Assembly: GCF_004923205.2 (NCBI RefSeq)
Contig: NZ_SELD02000037.1
Coordinates: 1 to 64,000 of the forward strand
Source: Paracoccus aeridis
Lineage (GTDB): Bacteria > Pseudomonadota > Alphaproteobacteria > Rhodobacterales > Rhodobacteraceae
DNA length: 64,000 nucleotides
Direction of reading: 5' to 3'
Positions within the stretch are counted from its first letter, which is position 1, and every line of letters begins with the position of its first letter. Below are positions 60,663 through 64,000 of the stretch, in pieces. The position numbers and the translations under genes are program-made. The notes below the pieces were generated by a model. That model was given only the letters and a program-made list of their open reading frames with translations. It was not told the DNA's origin and did not search any database.

Positions 60663-60691
60663 TTGCGCCAGATCGTGCGCGGGCGTATCCA
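60663..60691 (+). promoter_or_regulatory. Candidate serC promoter
   Basis: TTGCGC (60663-60668) and TATCCA (60686-60691) with a 17-bp spacer. Transcription from about 60698 would give a leader of about 47 nt consisting of the two hairpins described below. Confidence 0.4.
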
Positions 60692-60697
60692 CGCAAG

Positions 60698-60744
60698 TGG
60701 GACACCCCTCCCCAACGAGGGGCTATTTAGCTGGAAGGCTAACC
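60698..60744 (+). ncRNA. Candidate serC leader RNA (serC motif-like)
   Basis: Two hairpins fill the short leader. The first is CCCCTC (60705-60710)/GAGGGG (60717-60722) with loop CCCAAC. The second is TTAGC (60727-60731)/GCTAA (60738-60742), whose loop TGGAAG contains the ribosome-binding GGAAGG. The serC ATG follows at 60745. A serC motif upstream of serC-serA is known from alphaproteobacteria; whether this is a member needs a covariance-model scan. Confidence 0.5.
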
Positions 60745-61893
60745 ATGCTCGATGCGACGACCCCGGCGACGCGGCCGGTCAATCCGCGTTTCTCCTCTGG
60801 CCCCTGCGCCAAGATCCCCCATTTCTCGCTGGACATGCTTGCAGGCGCGCCGCTGGGCCGCTCGCACCGCCACGCGGTCGGCAAGACCAAGCTGGCGCAG
60901 GCCATCGACCTCACCCGCGAGGTGCTGGGCGTTCCGGCCGACTACCGCATCGGCATCGTGCCCGGTTCCGACACCGGCGCGGTCGAGATGGCGATGTGGA
61001 CCATGCTGGGCGCGCGCCCGGTCGAGATGCTGGCCTGGGAAAGCTTCGGCGAGGGCTGGGTCACCGACGCCGTCAAGCAGCTGAAGCTGGACGCGACCGT
61101 CCGCAAGGCGGATTACGGGCACATCGTGGACCTGGCGCAGGTCGATTTCGACCGCGACGTGGTCTTCACCTGGAACGGCACCACCTCGGGCGTGCGGGTG
61201 CCGGACGGCGACGCGATCCCGGCGGACCGCGCCGGCCTGACGATCTGCGACGCGACCAGCGCGGCCTTTGCGATGGACCTGCCGTGGGACAAGCTCGACG
61301 TGGTGACGTTCAGCTGGCAGAAGGTGCTGGGTGGCGAGGGCGCGCACGGCGTCCTGATCCTGTCGCCGCGCGCCGTCGAGCGGCTCGAGACCTTCACCCC
61401 CGACCGCCCGCTGCCCAAGATCTTCCGCCTGACCAAGGGCGGCAAGCTGATCGAGGGCATCTTCAAGGGCGAGACGATCAACACCCCCTCGATGCTGTGC
61501 GTCGAGGACTACATCGTCGCGCTGGAATGGGCGAAGTCGATCGGCGGCCTGAAGGGCCTGATCGCGCGGGCGGATGCGAACGCGCAGGCGGTGGCCGACT
61601 TCGTGGCGCGGCATGACTGGATCGAGAACCTCGCGGTCGATCCGGCGACGGCGTCCACGACGTCGGTCTGCCTGCGCTTCACCGACGCGCGGATCAGGGA
61701 CGGCGAGGCCTTCGCCAAGGCCGTCGCCAGGCGGCTGGAAAAGGAAGGCGTGGCCTTCGACATCGGCGCCTATCGCGACGCCCCCGCGGGGCTGCGGATC
61801 TGGTGCGGATCGACGGTCGAGACCGCCGACGTGGCCGCGCTGATGCCGTGGATCGAGTGGGCCTTCCAGGCGGAACTGTCCGCCCAGGGCTGA
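60745..61893 (+). CDS. serC: Phosphoserine aminotransferase
   Basis: 382 residues, alphaproteobacterial type. Motifs: [55 protein letters not shown], and [18 protein letters not shown] with the PLP lysine near 193. It converts 3-phosphohydroxypyruvate to phosphoserine. Leader hairpins overlap the ribosome-binding site. serA follows after 99 bp. ATG 60745 chosen by family start [11 protein letters not shown]; an upstream GTG/ATG extension is spurious. Confidence 0.94.
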   Translation: MLDATTPATRPVNPRFSSGPCAKIPHFSLDMLAGAPLGRSHRHAVGKTKLAQAIDLTREVLGVPADYRIGIVPGSDTGAVEMAMWTMLGARPVEMLAWESFGEGWVTDAVKQLKLDATVRKADYGHIVDLAQVDFDRDVVFTWNGTTSGVRVPDGDAIPADRAGLTICDATSAAFAMDLPWDKLDVVTFSWQKVLGGEGAHGVLILSPRAVERLETFTPDRPLPKIFRLTKGGKLIEGIFKGETINTPSMLCVEDYIVALEWAKSIGGLKGLIARADANAQAVADFVARHDWIENLAVDPATASTTSVCLRFTDARIRDGEAFAKAVARRLEKEGVAFDIGAYRDAPAGLRIWCGSTVETADVAALMPWIEWAFQAELSAQG

Positions 61894-61900
61894 CCGCCGA

Positions 61901-61935
61901 GCGGGGGCCAGCCCCCGCACCCCCGGGATATTTCC
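61901..61935 (+). repeat. REP-like hairpin and tail between serC and serA
   Basis: Stem GCGGGGGC-CA-GCCCCCGC (61901-61918) followed by ACCCCCGGGATATTTCC. The tail is almost the same as the one inside cca at 1439-1456, and the stem-then-tail order is shared. It may also act as the serC terminator or attenuator. Confidence 0.65.
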
Positions 61936-61992
61936 AGACAGAAGACGGCCGCAGGCGAGCGCCGCCGTGCCCTGCCGTCCAGGAGAACACAC

Positions 61993-63600
61993 ATGGCACA
62001 ACAGACCACCGCACCCAGGGTCTTGGTTTCCGACGCGCTGAGCGAGACCGCCGTCCAGATCTTCCGCGACCGCGGGATCGAGGTCGACTACATGCCCGAC
62101 CTCGGCAAGGACAAGGACAGGCTGGCCGAGATCATCGGCAACTATGACGGGCTCGCGATCCGGTCGGCGACTAAGGTCACCGAGAAGCTGCTCGACCGTG
62201 CCGACCGGCTGAAGGTCGTGGCGCGGGCCGGGATCGGGGTCGACAACGTGGACATCCCCGCCGCCTCGAAGAAGGGCGTGATCGTGATGAACACGCCCTT
62301 CGGCAACAGCGTCACGACCGCCGAGCACGCCATCGCGCTGATGTTCGCGGTCGCGCGGCAGCTGCCCGAGGCGTCGGTTTCCACCCACGCCGGCAAGTGG
62401 GAAAAGAACCGCTTCATGGGGGTCGAGCTCTTCAACAAGACGCTGGGGCTGATCGGGGCGGGCAACATCGGCTCGATCGTCGCCGACCGGGCGCTGGGGC
62501 TGCGGATGAAGGTCGTGGCCTACGATCCCTTCCTGTCCGAGGAGCGGGCCGAGAAGATCGGCGTCACCAAGGTCGAGCTGGACGAGCTGCTCAGGCGCGC
62601 GGACTTCATCAGCCTGCACGTGCCGCTGACCGACAAGACCCGCAACATCCTGTCGGCCGAGAACATCGCCAGGGCGAAGCCCGGCGTCCGCATCGTCAAC
62701 GCCGCCCGCGGCGGGCTGATCGACGAGGAGGCGCTGGCCGCCGCGCTGAAGTCGGGGCACGTGGCGGGCGCCGCGCTGGACGTGTTCGCGACGGAACCGG
62801 CGACGGACAGCCCGCTCTTCAACCTGCCGAACGTGGTGGTGACGCCGCATCTCGGCGCTTCGACCAGCGAGGCGCAGGAAAACGTGGCGCTGCAGGTGGC
62901 CGAGCAGATGGCCGACTACCTGCTGACCGGCGCGGTCCAGAACGCGCTGAACATGCCGTCCGTCACCGCCGAGGAAGCGGCGGTGATGGGGCCGTGGATC
63001 AAGCTCGCCGCGCATCTGGGCGCGTTCGTGGGCCAGACCACGGACGAGCCGATCAAGGCGATCAACATCCTCTACGACGGGGTCGCCGCGGGGATGAACC
63101 TGAATGCGCTGAACGCCGCGGTGATCGCGGGCGTCATGAAGGCCGCGAACCCGGACGTGAACATGGTGTCGGCCCCGGTGGTCGCGAAGGAACGCGGAAT
63201 CCAGATCGCCACCACCACCCAGGACAAGGCCGGGGTCTATGACGGCTACATCAAGGTCACGATGGTGTCGGGCGACCGGGAACGGGCGATCGCGGGCACC
63301 GTCTTCAGCGACGGCAAGCCGCGCTTCATCCAGATCCGCGGGATCAACGTGGATGCCGAGATCGGCAGCCACATGATGTACACCCGCAACCGCGACGTGC
63401 CGGGCGTGATCGGGACCCTGGGCGTGACGCTGGGCGGCATGGGCGTCAACATGGCGAACTTCACGCTGGGCCGGACCCAAGGCGGGGGCGACGCGATCGC
63501 CATCACCTACCTGGACGAGCCGCTGCGCGAGGACGTGCGCCAGGCGCTGCTCGCCACCGGCAAGTTCGAGCAGGTGCGCGCGCTGCACTTCGAGGTCTGA
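61993..63600 (+). CDS. serA: D-3-phosphoglycerate dehydrogenase
   Basis: 535 residues, the long SerA form. NAD-binding motif LGLIGAGNIGSIVADRALG, then HVPLTDKTRNIL, NAARGGLIDEEALA, and PHLGASTSEAQENVALQ with the catalytic His-Glu region. The intervening (ASB) domain and a C-terminal ACT domain (VPGVIGTLGVTLGGMGVNMANFTLGR) follow, so serine feedback is possible. Second gene of the serC-serA operon. Confidence 0.95.
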   Translation: MAQQTTAPRVLVSDALSETAVQIFRDRGIEVDYMPDLGKDKDRLAEIIGNYDGLAIRSATKVTEKLLDRADRLKVVARAGIGVDNVDIPAASKKGVIVMNTPFGNSVTTAEHAIALMFAVARQLPEASVSTHAGKWEKNRFMGVELFNKTLGLIGAGNIGSIVADRALGLRMKVVAYDPFLSEERAEKIGVTKVELDELLRRADFISLHVPLTDKTRNILSAENIARAKPGVRIVNAARGGLIDEEALAAALKSGHVAGAALDVFATEPATDSPLFNLPNVVVTPHLGASTSEAQENVALQVAEQMADYLLTGAVQNALNMPSVTAEEAAVMGPWIKLAAHLGAFVGQTTDEPIKAINILYDGVAAGMNLNALNAAVIAGVMKAANPDVNMVSAPVVAKERGIQIATTTQDKAGVYDGYIKVTMVSGDRERAIAGTVFSDGKPRFIQIRGINVDAEIGSHMMYTRNRDVPGVIGTLGVTLGGMGVNMANFTLGRTQGGGDAIAITYLDEPLREDVRQALLATGKFEQVRALHFEV

Positions 63601-63625
63601 GCGACGCGCGTCCGCAAGGAACCCC

Positions 63626-63653
63626 CGCCCCGGCCGATCCGTTGGCCGGGGCG
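63626..63653 (+). terminator. GC hairpin after serA
   Basis: CGCCCCGGCC pairs with GGCCGGGGCG around an 8-nt loop, 25 bp after the serA stop. No T run, so it may weaken rather than stop transcription into the next gene. Confidence 0.5.
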
Positions 63654-63675
63654 GCAGGCAGAGGACAGGCGGCAG

Positions 63676-64000
63676 ATGCGGATCTATGCGATCGGGGACG
63701 TGCACGGGCAGCTCGACATGCTGCGGGGCGTCCACGACCTGATCGAGCGTGACGGCGGCGCCGGCGCGCAGGTGGTCCACGTGGGCGACCTGATCGACCG
63801 CGGGCCGGACAGCGCGGGCGTGGTGCGTTTCCTCATGCAGGGCCAGGCCGAGGAGCGCGACTGGATCGTCGTCAAGGGCAACCACGACCGCGCGCTGCCG
63901 AACTTCCTGCGCGATCCGCACTGGATCGATCCGCGCGCGTCCGACCGCAAGCCGTGGACCCGGCGCGACGTCGGCGCGGGCGCGGCGCTGCAATCCTGGG
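63676..64000 (+). CDS. Metallophosphoesterase (serine/threonine phosphatase-like), 3' end outside the window
   Basis: At least 108 codons with an open frame to the window edge. Metal-site motifs occur in the expected order: IYAIGDVHGQLDML, VVHVGDLIDRGPDS and VVKGNHDRALPN, i.e. GDxHG, GDxxDRG and GNHD. This is the calcineurin-like/PPP phosphatase or bis(5'-nucleosyl)tetraphosphatase group; sequence after the edge would tell. ATG 63676 follows a purine-rich GGACAGGCGGCAG. It may share the serA transcript. Confidence 0.88.
   Translation, partial: MRIYAIGDVHGQLDMLRGVHDLIERDGGAGAQVVHVGDLIDRGPDSAGVVRFLMQGQAEERDWIVVKGNHDRALPNFLRDPHWIDPRASDRKPWTRRDVGAGAALQSW

Noticed and set aside
1-64000. tRNA, rRNA genes and CRISPR arrays
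   Set aside because: I found no GGTTCGAATCC-type arm with a matching acceptor stem, no rRNA sequence and no regularly spaced direct repeats with unique spacers.

Overview
The window is a gene-dense stretch of a very GC-rich alphaproteobacterial chromosome. Gene content and order point to the Rhodobacteraceae/Paracoccaceae: CoA pyrophosphatase–cca–ABC exporter coupled by stop/start overlaps, pgsA-moaD-moaE, metF/metR divergent, serB/serC-serA with a short structured leader, rsmE/ubiA divergent, and an ornithine-decarboxylase-like gene beside an Lrp regulator. Most genes are housekeeping. I saw no phage, transposase, plasmid, CRISPR, rRNA or tRNA gene. All calls rest on reading motifs and neighbourhoods; no database search was run.

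Layout. 1-5.7 kb: RNA-processing and envelope genes in one direction (NUDIX, CCA-adding enzyme, ABC exporter, TrmA/RlmD-type methyltransferase, L,D-transpeptidase lipoprotein). 5.7-8.2 kb: hrpB on the minus strand. 8.2-8.9 kb: two copies of a structured dispersed repeat. 8.9-14.1 kb: ycjX-ycjF, pgsA, moaD-moaE and accA. 14.7-22.4 kb: gabT, a rhomboid protease, mnmD facing away from an FAD oxidoreductase (a split MnmC), two small minus-strand genes and valS. 22.7-27 kb: two glutathione transferases and a small stress-type module (VOC, tandem DUF1428, HxlR regulator, VOC). 27.1-31 kb: Lrp/ornithine decarboxylase and metF/metR. 31.2-37.5 kb: DUF4126, suhB, an EamA permease, a lytic transglycosylase, dapA and an SMR exporter. 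37.6-40.5 kb: an aminotransferase plus ThDP-enzyme operon. 40.6-42.2 kb: smpB, a second cluster of the structured repeat, and DUF1810. 42.3-54.5 kb: sseA-tyrB, DUF1127, rsmE/ubiA, an OmpA-family protein, prmA/msrA, a P1 peptidase, an SH3 protein and gabD. 54.5-58.4 kb: an M10-type RTX protease and a STAS/anti-sigma-kinase pair. 58.7 kb to the end: a nitronate monooxygenase, serB, serC-serA and the start of a metallophosphoesterase.

The most unusual element is a dispersed intergenic repeat of about 160 bp present four times (8396-8560, 8612-8770, and 41291-41460 and 41577-41749 in opposite orientation). Each copy has three or four strong hairpins, and two of the stems show paired compensating base changes between copies. 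The second cluster alternates a short unit and a long unit. A second, shorter hairpin-plus-tail element lies between serC and serA and also, in frame, inside the cca coding sequence. Four genes (trmA/rlmD-like, metF, the DUF1428 gene and the HxlR gene) carry in-frame 12- or 15-nt tandem repeats near one end. Regulatory sites readable from sequence include a MetR-type box between metF and metR, a candidate serC leader, palindromes at the HxlR and DUF1127 promoters, and one CtrA-type TTAA-N7-TTAA site.
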